From positions 744,001 to 808,000 of the forward strand of contig NC_072812.1 of the NCBI RefSeq assembly GCF_003013715.1: a DNA stretch of 64,000 bases, in the 5' to 3' direction. Source of the DNA: Candidozyma auris (Eukaryota; Ascomycota; Pichiomycetes; Serinales; Metschnikowiaceae). The notes under the pieces were generated by a model that saw nothing but the letters and a program-made list of their open reading frames with translations, was not told where the DNA came from and did no database searches. The translations under genes were made by a program, and so were the position numbers. This document shows positions 51,860 through 62,843 of the stretch, one piece after another; position 1 is the first letter of the stretch; each line of letters begins with the position of its first letter.

Positions 51860-53773
51860 CTAACGACGGTCAGCAGAGAACCCTCTCTTCCCGGAGAACA
51901 AGTGCTTGGGCATAGATGCAACCGTGTGTCTGTCGGCCTCTCCCAATCTTGCCTGGCGGTTTCTCTCTCTTCTCTGCAATTTGGCAACTCTCTCAGCTTG
52001 GGATCTCAAGGCTCCATCGGCTACACCAGCACTCAATCTGTCGTTTTGGTTAACTGGAGCCTGCTTCTTCTGAATCTTCTTCTTTTGTGCGAGTCCCCGA
52101 TTGTGCTTCAAGACATCCACACCACTGAGAGATTTCTGGTTTTTGACTCTCTGCTTCAAATTTCTAGTATCATGGCCCAAAGAAGCCATATGTTCCTCCA
52201 TTTCGCCAAACGTTTTCTTGACATGCTCTCTAGGCATCATGGACTTGTTCTTTAATGATTTCTTTGTACGGGCCTCCTTGATCATAACTTTATGCTTGTT
52301 CCTGATCCACTCAGCCTTCTCACGGATGTCAGCAGTCTCCTCGTCCTCGATCTCAGAGTCCGAATCATAGAATCCCTCAGCTTCTAGTCTCTCCTCTTCA
52401 TCTTCCAACGCTTGCAACTTGGCAGCGATGTCTGGGTCCAAGAAGTCGTAGACATTCTTACCGTCCAACACTTCTGGCATTGTATCAGCCTTCCACTCAT
52501 CGTCTTCCAATAAGTAGAAGTCTTTGAGGTTGACATTGTACACACCAGCACCACCATTTTCTGCCTCTATATCCTTGGCCAAAGTTCTTCTGTTCGGATC
52601 GTCACGGTCGTATTTGGCCAAACTTTGGACACCCTCAGGGATGAAAGCTGGTCTGGACTCTTCATCACGCATTTGTGATCTAGCCACGTGAATCTTGTTC
52701 AAGACATTGTTCACACGAGCAGAGCCCTTCAACTTCTGTTCGATTCTAGCTGTCAACAACTTCTCGCAAGCCTGGTTTCTCACTTGCATGACATTCTCCT
52801 CGGCGTAGCAAGAAGTGTTCATGATGTCGACACCAGGACTGTCAGCAATAGACTTCAAGAGGGCTTGTTGCTCCTCTGGCAAATCTTCTTGTCTTATGAT
52901 ATCACTTTTGTTCAAAACAACCATGACAGACTTGTTAGCGAACAAAGGCTTGATGGAGTGGAACAATTTGGTCTGTGCTTCAATCGAGAATCCACACTGC
53001 TCTGATAAGTCCATGAAGTACAATACGCATGATCTCAAGTGAGCGATGGCGTAAATCGATTGCATCTCAATGTTGTTCATTTCTTCGGTAGGACGATCCA
53101 ATATACCGGGGGTATCAATGGCCTGGAATCTCAAATACTTATAGTCAAAGTGACCCACGTACAAAGACTTAGTTGTGAAAGCATAAGGTTGTACCTCGAC
53201 ATCAGCCTTGGTAATGCATCTCAAGAACGAGGACTTACCCACGTTGGGGTAACCACAGATCAAGAGGGTTCTGGTGTTGGGGTCAATCGAAGGCAAACGC
53301 CCCAAGTGCTGCCTCACTTGTTCCAAGTAAATTAATGGATCCTTCAACTTCTTCGTGATCGTGGCCATTCTACCCAAAGCAGCTCTCTTCAACTGTTTAC
53401 ATTGGTACAAAGACTGACCAAACTTTAAGAGACGGTTGTAGTCTCTGGCCACTTGCTCAATCAAAGTCTTAGCTTTGGAGATGGCTGCCAAGGAAACCTT
53501 GTAGTGGTTTTTCTCATACAACGTATCCATCAAGTCTCTGTGAAAGGGATGCACATCATTGATGTTGGGAAAACCAGCCAACATGTCTGTGAATTTCTCA
53601 GAGAACCCTTCTGCTGTGAACTTCACCTTCCTCATATAAAATGCCCTGATACGAGAAATCTTAAACCCCGGTCTCACCACGGTAGGCGTTTTCCTTTGTG
53701 TTCTGTTGAGCACAATGTCCAACATGTCGTTGGCCGTCGGCACCGTTGGAATATCTTTCCAAGATAACTGCAT
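51860..53773 (-). CDS. NOG1: Nog1, nucleolar GTPase of 60S ribosome assembly
   Basis: The protein has 637 residues. An N-terminal helical domain (about 1-165) precedes the GTPase: G1 GYPNVGKSSFLRCI near residue 174, a VQPYAFTTKSLYVGHFDY switch, G3 DTPGILDRP and G4 VLNKSD. The NOG C-terminal region includes KNVYDFLDPDIAAKLQALE and a highly basic tail. This matches Obg/Nog1 family proteins that sit on nucleolar and nucleoplasmic pre-60S particles. Its promoter contains an inverted pair of PAC-like GATGAG elements and a T17 tract, as expected for a ribosome-biogenesis gene. Confidence 0.97.
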   Translation of the reverse strand: MQLSWKDIPTVPTANDMLDIVLNRTQRKTPTVVRPGFKISRIRAFYMRKVKFTAEGFSEKFTDMLAGFPNINDVHPFHRDLMDTLYEKNHYKVSLAAISKAKTLIEQVARDYNRLLKFGQSLYQCKQLKRAALGRMATITKKLKDPLIYLEQVRQHLGRLPSIDPNTRTLLICGYPNVGKSSFLRCITKADVEVQPYAFTTKSLYVGHFDYKYLRFQAIDTPGILDRPTEEMNNIEMQSIYAIAHLRSCVLYFMDLSEQCGFSIEAQTKLFHSIKPLFANKSVMVVLNKSDIIRQEDLPEEQQALLKSIADSPGVDIMNTSCYAEENVMQVRNQACEKLLTARIEQKLKGSARVNNVLNKIHVARSQMRDEESRPAFIPEGVQSLAKYDRDDPNRRTLAKDIEAENGGAGVYNVNLKDFYLLEDDEWKADTMPEVLDGKNVYDFLDPDIAAKLQALEDEEERLEAEGFYDSDSEIEDEETADIREKAEWIRNKHKVMIKEARTKKSLKNKSMMPREHVKKTFGEMEEHMASLGHDTRNLKQRVKNQKSLSGVDVLKHNRGLAQKKKIQKKQAPVNQNDRLSAGVADGALRSQAERVAKLQRRERNRQARLGEADRHTVASMPKHLFSGKRGFSADRR

Positions 53774-53818
53774 GTCTTCTGGGGAGGTTTAGTGGTGTAG
53801 TTCCTGGTGAAGAGGTAT

Positions 53819-53853
53819 GAGATGAGGATGGAAAAATACCAGTACCTCATCTC
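53819..53853. promoter_or_regulatory. Inverted pair of PAC-like elements (GAGATGAGG / CCTCATCTC)
   Basis: Perfect 9-base arms at 53819-53827 and 53845-53853 each contain the PAC core GATGAG. They lie 46-80 bases upstream of the NOG1 ATG. PAC sites recruit Dot6/Tod6-type repressors to ribosome-biogenesis genes in S. cerevisiae. Confidence 0.6.
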
Positions 53854-53870
53854 TTTTTTTTTTTTTTTTT
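53854..53870. repeat. Poly-T run of 17
   Basis: A T17 tract abuts the distal PAC-like arm. Such poly(dA:dT) tracts exclude nucleosomes in yeast promoters. Confidence 0.85.
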
Positions 53871-54329
53871 AAGGTCCCGCGCAGCCCCCTACTACAGGAT
53901 CGGGGCCTATATAGATCTGAGTGAGAGTCGGACAAAGAAGAAGGGAAGAACAAAAGCTAAGCAAGTAGTCTAATTGATTGATTAAGTAAATATTGGTGAT
54001 ATTGCACGATATCACTCTTTAACGATATGCAATGTCATGTTTGAGTTTTTGGAGGAGTACTGGTAGTAGGAAGTATGCTAAATAAACCCCATACAGACAT
54101 CAGCTGTTGATAGATACCCTGACCTGTGTCTCATTGATCAATCACTTGCAAATCGATCTTTGAATCAAACTTCGATATTTGAGATCTTTTCACTGGAGGT
54201 TTATGCCTTATATATGATATCAACAGAATTCATCTCTTGGTTGATATTTCTACAGTGCAAACATGTGTGATGGTCTTTTTGAGTGCACGTATAATGAAAT
54301 AATCATGAGATATTTATTCGGCTTCTGCC

Positions 54330-55472
<1,143 letters not shown>

Positions 55473-55668
55473 CTATTGCGATCCGGGAGAGATTTTATCT
55501 TTATTTTTCGCTACACACTTGTACCTCGCGCTCGCTTCTCTGGGTTCACAGATGAACAGCCTTGGGAAATCGTACTGAATTGTGATTCACACTGAGAGAG
55601 ATTCTGCTGAATTTACGGCTTAATAACTACAACTATAGCACTTCAATACTTGTTCATTAATTGTAAGC

Positions 55669-57043
55669 TTACTTGAAGACCTTACCGTCGGCGATTTCCT
55701 TCTTCTCGCCGTTGACCTCGACTGGGTGGTCCCAGGTCAACATGTTCTCAACGAAAGCCTTGTCCTCAGCCTTGGAGTGGTCCAACTTGGTGAAAGAGTA
55801 GGACTCCCAGTCTGGGGCAACATCGAAGGCAGGCTCGTGCTCCTGGCCTCTGACCAAGAAGAAACCAGTGATACCATTGTTGTTGTTCTCACCGTAGACA
55901 ACCATGGAACCGAACAAGTATTTGGTCGAAGCAGACAATCTGGCGAAGAAACCACCAACCAAGTTGTTGGACATGAAAGTCAAGGTCAACTCGTCGTTGT
56001 ATTTGTAGTCAACCTTCCACAAAGACCATTCTTCAGGGTTGTAGAACTTGTTCCAGAAAAATGGGATGGCAACCTCATTGGTCTTCTCGTTGGAGTAGGT
56101 TCTCTTCCATTCGTCAAGAGGAGTGGTTGGCTTGCCCAAAGCCTCCAATGGGTGCTTTGGCTTTGGAGCTTGAGCTGGCTCAGCAGCTGGAGCGGCCTCC
56201 TTCTTAGCAGCTGGAGCGGCCTCCTTCTTCTCAGCAGCCTTCTTCTCCTTCTTTGGTGGAGTGTACTCAACTGGCTTCTCGATGAACTCAACCTCACCAA
56301 GAACATCCTTCAAGAATGGCTGAGAGATGACAGTCTTGAACCATCTGGTGATGGCTGGAAATTCCTTTCTCCACTGGGAGCCGAACAAGTAGTTGAATCC
56401 TCTGACATACTGAGAAGCAACAAAGTAATCAGCCAAGGTGAGTCTCTCACCAACCAAGTAAGTGTAGTTGGTCAATCTGTCCTCAACAACCTGGTTGATC
56501 TTCTTGAGGGTAGCCAGAGCTTCGTCAACCTGCTTCTTGTTGTATGGGGATCTTCCAATCAATGGACCGAAAACATTGACGGACACTGGAAGGATCTCTG
56601 AGTTCGAGAAGGACAACCATCTCAAAACCTGAGCGTATTCGGTGGCGTTCTTACCCAATAACTTGGTGTCTGGGCTGGTAATGTTGAGGACTGCTCTGTT
56701 AGTATTTGTCAATTGAGCAATTGCACAAAGCGATGCTTTGTGATTCAGAGTGTAGTAATCCTCGACATGATTTGTTAAGACAGGGATAACTGTATAATAA
56801 TGAAACTTCTCATCATAAAAATTCTTAAAGCAATGGCAACATACGGTAAAGAGAAACAGCAATGACCTCAGTCAACTTAAGGCCCTTTGGACCAACGAAA
56901 GCTGGGATCTTCTTGAGTGGGAAGGTCTTCTCAAAAGCAGCATCTGGCTCAGCAACCTTAACATCCAAGTTGTAAGCTTTGATGATGGCCTTTGGAATGA
57001 CACCACGGATCTTTTGGTCAGCGTAAAGAGTACCCTGAGACAT
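55669..57043 (-). CDS. CAM1: Translation elongation factor eEF1B gamma subunit, split by one intron
   Basis: Exon 1 is 57043-56845 and exon 2 is 56690-55669; joined they give 406 residues. Exon 1 encodes MSQGTLYADQKI to VIAVSLY of a GST-like N-terminal domain. The splice yields VIAVSLYLLNITSPDTKLLG, restoring the family pattern. The GST C-terminal domain runs to about 205, then a Lys/Glu/Ala/Pro linker with a tandem repeat. The EF1G domain starts near KHPLEALGKPTTPLDEWKR and includes LTFMSNNLVGGFFARLSAST and YGENNNNGITG. The factor anchors eEF1B alpha during eEF1A recycling. TEF4 is the S. cerevisiae paralogue; adjacency to MNN9 favours CAM1. The reading frame without splicing stops early. 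Two CACGTG sites lie about 90-105 bases upstream. Confidence 0.96.
56182..56229. repeat. Perfect tandem duplication of a 24-base unit in CAM1
   Basis: Two identical 24-base copies (56182-56205, 56206-56229) encode KKEAAPAA twice in the linker between the GST-like and EF1G domains. Identity at every base suggests a recent duplication. Confidence 0.9.
56691..56844 (-). other. Spliceosomal intron of CAM1 (154 bases)
   Basis: The 5' splice site is GTATGT (56844-56839). A perfect TACTAAC branch sequence lies at 56704-56698, and the intron ends in CAG at 56691. The intron interrupts the codon after Tyr in VIAVSLY at phase 1. Only about eight bases separate the branch A from the 3' end. Confidence 0.93.
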
Positions 57044-57128
57044 TTTTATGAATAACTAAAGTTGAAAGGTGACTTTATAAGGAGAAAATTTTTCTCATCC
57101 ACAGTGGTTGCCCTGTCGATGAAGAGGA

Positions 57129-57148
57129 TCACGTGCGGTTGTACACGT
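57129..57148. promoter_or_regulatory. Two CACGTG sites upstream of CAM1
   Basis: CACGTG occurs at 57129-57134 (ATCACGTG context) and 57143-57148 (self-complementary TACACGTGTA). They lie 86-105 bases before the CAM1 ATG. Cbf1 is reported to act on translation genes in Candida albicans. Confidence 0.6.
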
Positions 57149-57256
57149 GTAACTGATCGATTCACAATGGCATTTCTCTTAGGGCTCGGAAAGTTTCAGG
57201 AAGAGCTTCGACGGTTTAAGTGGCATTTGCTGCAGCAGTTGCAAAGCCCTTACTTT

Positions 57257-57274
57257 TTATTATTATTATTATTA
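57257..57274. repeat. Microsatellite (TTA)6
   Basis: Six TTA units lie in the distal CAM1 promoter, preceded by extra T. Confidence 0.85.
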
Positions 57275-60200
57275 ATCTCAAAACAGCTTGGTGTCACGGA
57301 ATTGAACTACGAGTAGAATGCATACTACAGTATTCTCCTCTTCTTTGAGTTTTTCAGCTTTTAGAATAGTTTTGCAAAATTGCCAAAAAACAGGAAAACG
57401 CGACCCCCCCCAGAGGAATACTTTCTTGTTTTTGTAGATACCCCAATGCCAATAATGACAATCAGTTTGCTATAGGTAGACATTGCATCTGAACCTTTTC
57501 TTTATTTTTTTCTTTTTTTTTCTTATAACTATTATAGCCAATCTTTCTCTTTGCGCAAATGTTTTGCGCCATTGCAAATGTTGACATCGAGATACCAATG
57601 TAGACCTAGAATTGAAAGCGAGAGATACATGATTCGGAGCCCTTAAAGTCAACGCTAAGAATCACAAAAGCTTCTCGATCATTAATTCCGTGTTTCCCCG
57701 AAAACCGAAATGAGTTATGTCAGTAGTCATATCGTGCTAAATGGACGTGCGGCTTGCAACGGCTTTTGCAAACAGTTCCGGCGTTAATCCCGGTGCATTT
57801 CTTGCATCAGCTGCTGAATTGCCGAAATCAATGCCTACGGGTAGATTTTAGACTGCACCCTCTCGCAACTCTCATCAGTGAAGACGAAAAACAAAAGCAC
57901 GACCTAGTTTGTAAACAGGGATCGAGGAAGTGTTCTACCATGATCTGCTCTACAATTTTTCCCACACACGAATACCCTGTAGATACAACGGATTGTTTGT
58001 TAAAACCTTGCAGGGCCGAAAAAAAGGTGAAAGGAAGGGAAAACGAAAAGGAATTTTATATTCTTTTTTTGGATACGGAAACTCTATAAGCCATACTTCT
58101 TTTCTTCAATGAAGTGATTTGAGATTACTCGTTCAAACAAACTCTGGCGTCCTTTCAAACTGTAATTAGAAACGGTCCATCAAGATGCCTTCTTCTAGTC
58201 TCGAATTAAAATTACTGCTTATTCTCAAACATTGAGACAATTGGTGATTTCAAAGAATAGATAGCGAAGATTGGAAAGGGATTTTTCTTTCAGAATATTG
58301 GTCATGGAAGGGAGGAGTCGTACGTCACCAATTTGACAGAGGTTAAGCACGTCCAAATGATACAAGCTTTCAATAGCCCTGGAAGAGTATAAAAAGAATA
58401 CGCCCTTGATGACCAACTTCCGAAACAATATTTTTTTTTTTGGCAAATTGCTATCATGATCATTACCGGTTTGGAGATAAATCGCCTTGCATGTCTCTTT
58501 TCCAATGCCTTTCTGGTAGTTAAACACTGTACTTCACAAAGCCACATTTAATCGCCATGCTCTGCGCTCTTACAATAAACTTGGGTCTTTTCTTGCCATT
58601 ACAGAACAAAAACCTCTGGTCGAGAAACTGTCGGCATGACTACTGCTCTATATCCGGCTTTGTGCTACGCCGAGATCTTGGTTCGGGCGATATTAGCGCT
58701 ACGTTTGCATAAGTCTCTTACCAGAGGTTCCAGCATCGCCTATTTCGATGTAGAACCTTTAGTACAAGCAGTGGGCTACACGATGTTTTGGAGCTGACAA
58801 GCTTAAATCCGAAAGCAAAAAGACGTTCCTCTAAGTCGGCGTCATAATGAGTCGGGGCAACACAACCACCACAGTCTTATTCCACCCCACCGGAGACATC
58901 GTCATCGACAGGTATACCATGCGCGATTTGTGCTTACCTCAAGCAAAAATGCAACGAGTCATGTTGCATTGGTCCTAAAGCCTACCCCTCCCCGCGACAC
59001 CGTTGGGAAACGCACCAACTAAACGCATAGCATTTCTGAAAGACCACAAAAAAAAGAGACAATGCACGTCATGCTGTTTTGCATCTGTCCTCTGTTACCA
59101 CAACACCTCGTGCTTCCAGTATGCAATTTCACCTGTGCAGCGGGAATATATTGCGATCGAGCTTGACGAGTGCCTGGGTATGCCGTCCTTTGGGCCAAAC
59201 CTGTAAACGTGCAGTGTGCAAGAGATCGCCGCTCAGGCGTGTGCAGCAGGAGCATATTGAGACCGTGGGTCAATTTGCTGCCATTTCATCTTCGAAGCGA
59301 ATCACGGTCTTGCTCCACTTACCACAAAAGACCGTGGGCTTAGAATGTTCTCTACATACTGAAAGAAGAGACACAAAGCTCGAACCGTTGAGCGGAGTTC
59401 GCCTTTGGGACACCGAGTCCGGCTAGCAATACAATAGAGAAAGAGAACAAAAAGAATGCACTCTCGTGCCGAGGCAATAGCTCCATAAGTTGACTGCCCG
59501 CGCAGCCATTTTCGTATCCACAATTGACGTAAATCATGGCACATTGGAAGTGCTGAAGCGCAGATTCTGCAGTTCGCCACAAATGTGCATCTGAGATCCC
59601 CCTTTCTCCCAACCTACTTTAATCACTTCCCTGGAAGCTAAACTAAACCCTTGAGATATTTCTTCACCTTTTCTTTCTTACTTTCTCATTTATAGTGCAG
59701 CTTCCAGGTGCGACAGTTACGAAAGCCGAGGCAACGTATGCACGTAAGAAGCTGTGTAAGCAATGTAACGCAGTGGCTCCGCAGGCAACCCCTGTCGTCA
59801 AGGTAACAAGGTGAATCCTTGCTCAATTATTCCGGGACACCTGAACCCTGGGGTCTCGAAATTCTTGTTTCCTGAAACTTCTGAGCTTTTGTTTCGATAA
59901 TCATTAGGAGGTGAGATAGGGAAAGCGCAAACCAAAGAGAAAAAGAAAAAAGAGGAAATAATCAAGTTACTTCGAGAGGCTTTCATTTGTTTTCTTCAAC
60001 TGTTGGTATTCAAACGTATTCTGTAATTGAAGGAAAAATCTTTTTGCAGCCTCTTTGGCTCCCAACTCATACCTGTCAATGTCCATTCAAACTAAATTGG
60101 CACTTCGATGATTCCTCCTTGGACTCCTATCAAGGGCATTTTCACGATGAAACTAACTCGAACTCTAATCACATTGCGGGAATAATAAGAAAAAAAAAAG

Positions 60201-60896
60201 AAGGTAGTAACGAATAAAACCAATAGTCAAATACAGGCAACACTGCATTTACTTGATTATTGTCACTCCTGTCAGAGTATTCTTTCTCTTGTTATCGTCC
60301 AATCGTAGCATCCGTCGAGCCCGCTTAATCTTTCTCAACCTTGCGAGGTAGAAATAAACATTTATATATTTGACAATTAAGCTCGTTACATATGATACAT
60401 TAAAAAAACAATAACACCTAAAAATTCATCCCAGACAAGATTTTTGTCAAGTTGTGCCGTCATAAATTATGGGGTGATTTTATGATACGCCCTCCTTCCG
60501 TAAAGTGGGCAACTATTTCCCGAGTGGTGGCAGTATGCGCAAAGGCACTCGAGGCCTGCCTCCTCTTTTTCTTTTTCCATCTCCTGCGACTGTAAACATG
60601 GAGGTCGCATGAGAGAAATTTTGATTCTTTTGCTTTTTTGAAAAATTTTGAAAGTTTTTGATCTTTGCTAGGCGATGTCCCTTTGGCGATCAACGGTGAT
60701 CAATTGTCAACTTTGTTTTGACTTCTTTTTCTTTTTCCATTCTTTATTCTTCTTTTTCGTCCTGACTTTACATTTCTCACAAAAGTCCTCACATTTGCAC
60801 TTGCATTTTTTAAGGGTCTAGACGTTGTGTCCTCTATACTCTCAGTTCTCCCTTTTACGGAGCCTTCCTCTATGTTGAAAAATTTCGCCTTAACGT

Positions 60897-62843
60897 TTAC
60901 TCCAATACCCAAGAGAAATAACGATGCCATTGTGCCACAAAACTTTTGTCCATTGATGATTCATCGATCATCTGAAATAACTTAACACACCCAGCTCTTG
61001 TGTCCTGGGAAGTATATCTATGGATTTTATTGAGATGCAGCGACAAGAAATTGAGAGCAATACTTCTCTCATTCGTGCTCACATGAGGGTATCTCAGTCG
61101 TCTTCCTATGCTTATGTCCGTGCTTTTCAAGAACTGGAAGGCTTCCTGATGTGATGTGAATCGATTTACGATGTCAGGGTTGTCAGTAGCATAGTCAGTC
61201 TTGATGACCTCCCACAACAGCACCCTCAATTTCCTCGATTCGGATATACTACTAGCAGGCACCCGGGGGTTCTGCGACGACATCTGTGGCAAGTCGAAAT
61301 TGGCAAAGGAATCGTTTAGCAACTGTATCTCGAAGTCGGAAATGGTAAAGAAGTGACTCAAGTCAATATGCTGAGGAAGGGAGTAATCGATCACTTCAGC
61401 CAAAACACTTTCTGAATTAGACGCATTAATGGAGTAAGTGAAGGAAGGATTTCGGGCTTGAAGGTTCATTTTGATCATGAAACGCAAAACTGTCATGGCT
61501 TGTATGCTTTCCAACGTTAAGGGAGATTGCTTCAATTTTTTCAACCTTCCTTGAGGTACTTGTGTAAATTGGACCATTAGTTTATGAAATAGCTTGCCCT
61601 GATTTAATAGAAGTAGCTGAAACTTCTCGTCGTAAATCAAGGTTGGTTTCGATGTGATTTGTATAAGTAGGGACAATGTGACAAGAGCAACACTTAGTAA
61701 CACTCTTTCAAAAGAGCGGAATGTGGACACGTTGACCTCTTTATCTTCAAAGAAAGCCCATTCCGTGAATTGGCTTTGACTCGCCTCAAGTATTTCATCC
61801 AATGAAGAGGTATCAGCGCAAGCCATCAAACAGTCTATAAGCAAGAAAGCCGAGCCAGGTGGGCGCTTTCCCTCAACTTCGGCGGCTTGGGCGAGGCGCA
61901 CACAATAATTTGGAACAAAAACTCTCCACCAGTGAATCTCGTTGAATAAGTCAAGAAGCCAATGGTACCGGAATCGTTGAATCAAGTCGATAAAGAGGTC
62001 TGCATCCACAGAGGAGTCCGTCGGCAATTCATTGAGAATTTCAACTGACGACCGTCTGTGGTCGGGTTGAGGTAAGCTTGCATGCGTCAAGGGGTAGTCC
62101 ATTGGGAATTCCCTTCCTTGGAGCTCAGGGTTCGTGAGCAAGTTCGTAATGTCGTAATTCTCCAAAATAACATTTTCTCTTGGCTCGGAAGGATTTAGCT
62201 CGGAAAGTAGGAATGCGTCTGGAGGGTTGTGGGACAAATTGAGAAGATTGTGGCCGGGATTTACATAAGGTTGCTGGACTGTCTCATGCGGTCGCAGGGA
62301 CAGCAGTGAAGAGCGGTCTTGATGATATTGATTTTGGAAGGGATCGTCAACCCTGGCGGGAACTGCGATTTGTGGTAGTGTTGTGTGAAGCATTGGAGGA
62401 ATGTAGTTCGTGTCTAACGTTGAAACTGCTTTGGACGAATTACAATCGACGCTTATTTGACGGGCGGCCTCTGCAAGATCTTGCTCTGAGTGCAAATGCA
62501 AATAAGGTCTGTACGCCTTTTTACCGTTTTCGTAGAGAGTAGAAACGGCGACAGATTGGTCGAGAAAGCCGAAATAGCGAGGAGCAGTGTATAAGTCCAT
62601 AGGGGCCAGCGATTCGGGCCCAGCCTCTGAAGGGTCGGGCATGGATTCTTTGGGATCGTAAAAAGTGTACAGCGTAAAGTTCAAACGGACGCCTCGAATG
62701 CATTTTCGTTTTGAGGTTAGACAATTTTGGCATACTGGAAGTTGCTCGTCACATTTCATGTGACGATCACGACATGTAAAACAGCCCGACCTTGTTCGAG
62801 AACGTTTCACCTTCGTACGGGCGGGCGCCAGTTTTCTTCGCAT
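60897..62843 (-). CDS. Zn2Cys6 zinc-cluster transcription factor
   Basis: The protein has 648 residues from an ATG at 62843. A Zn2Cys6 cluster lies at about 21-48 with C-x2-C-x6-C-x6-C-x2-C-x6-C spacing ([20 protein letters not shown] and on). It is preceded by a strongly basic arm ([10 protein letters not shown]) and followed by [13 protein letters not shown]. The middle is Leu/Pro/Asn-rich. From about 265 to the end there is a helical region of the fungal-specific regulator type ([20 protein letters not shown] and LFLIDCL-like helices), ending in [10 protein letters not shown]. The Zn2Cys6 domain binds CGG-type half sites. I do not recognise the specific orthologue. It has unusually long flanks on both sides, often seen with regulators under complex control. 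Confidence 0.9.
   Translation of the reverse strand: MRRKLAPARTKVKRSRTRSGCFTCRDRHMKCDEQLPVCQNCLTSKRKCIRGVRLNFTLYTFYDPKESMPDPSEAGPESLAPMDLYTAPRYFGFLDQSVAVSTLYENGKKAYRPYLHLHSEQDLAEAARQISVDCNSSKAVSTLDTNYIPPMLHTTLPQIAVPARVDDPFQNQYHQDRSSLLSLRPHETVQQPYVNPGHNLLNLSHNPPDAFLLSELNPSEPRENVILENYDITNLLTNPELQGREFPMDYPLTHASLPQPDHRRSSVEILNELPTDSSVDADLFIDLIQRFRYHWLLDLFNEIHWWRVFVPNYCVRLAQAAEVEGKRPPGSAFLLIDCLMACADTSSLDEILEASQSQFTEWAFFEDKEVNVSTFRSFERVLLSVALVTLSLLIQITSKPTLIYDEKFQLLLLNQGKLFHKLMVQFTQVPQGRLKKLKQSPLTLESIQAMTVLRFMIKMNLQARNPSFTYSINASNSESVLAEVIDYSLPQHIDLSHFFTISDFEIQLLNDSFANFDLPQMSSQNPRVPASSISESRKLRVLLWEVIKTDYATDNPDIVNRFTSHQEAFQFLKSTDISIGRRLRYPHVSTNERSIALNFLSLHLNKIHRYTSQDTRAGCVKLFQMIDESSMDKSFVAQWHRYFSWVLE

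Larger units (their letters stand above)
53774..54329. promoter_or_regulatory. NOG1 promoter and MNN9 3' flank
   Basis: This is 556 bases. The NOG1-proximal 100 bases hold the PAC-like pair and the T17 tract, listed separately. The remainder is AT-rich with no gene. Confidence 0.5.
57044..60896. other. Gene-poor 3.85 kb region between CAM1 and the Zn2Cys6 factor
   Basis: The first 250 bases are the CAM1 promoter. The rest holds only short frames (57754-58089, 58225-58527, 59079-59426 and similar), none with a recognisable motif or good coding character. By eye it is AT-rich at 57.3-58.5 kb and 60.2-60.9 kb, but nearer 50% GC at 58.6-59.6 kb. Homopolymers include T11 near 58430-58440. No tRNA box B, 5S or repeat array was seen. 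It could hold a long non-coding transcript, a spliced gene I cannot see, or distant regulatory sites. Confidence 0.5.

Noticed and set aside
55726..56601. 291-codon frame antisense to CAM1
   Set aside because: Shadow of the biased CAM1 exon 2; low-complexity Leu/Ser/Val translation with no domain.
59079..59426. 115-codon frame in the gene-poor region
   Set aside because: Non-standard start, random-looking Arg/Ser/Leu mix, overlapped by minus-strand frames of equal quality.
57300..60896. tRNA or 5S RNA genes in the large gap
   Set aside because: I looked by eye for box B (GGTTCGANTCC) in both orientations here and in other gaps and found none. This is not a substitute for a covariance search.
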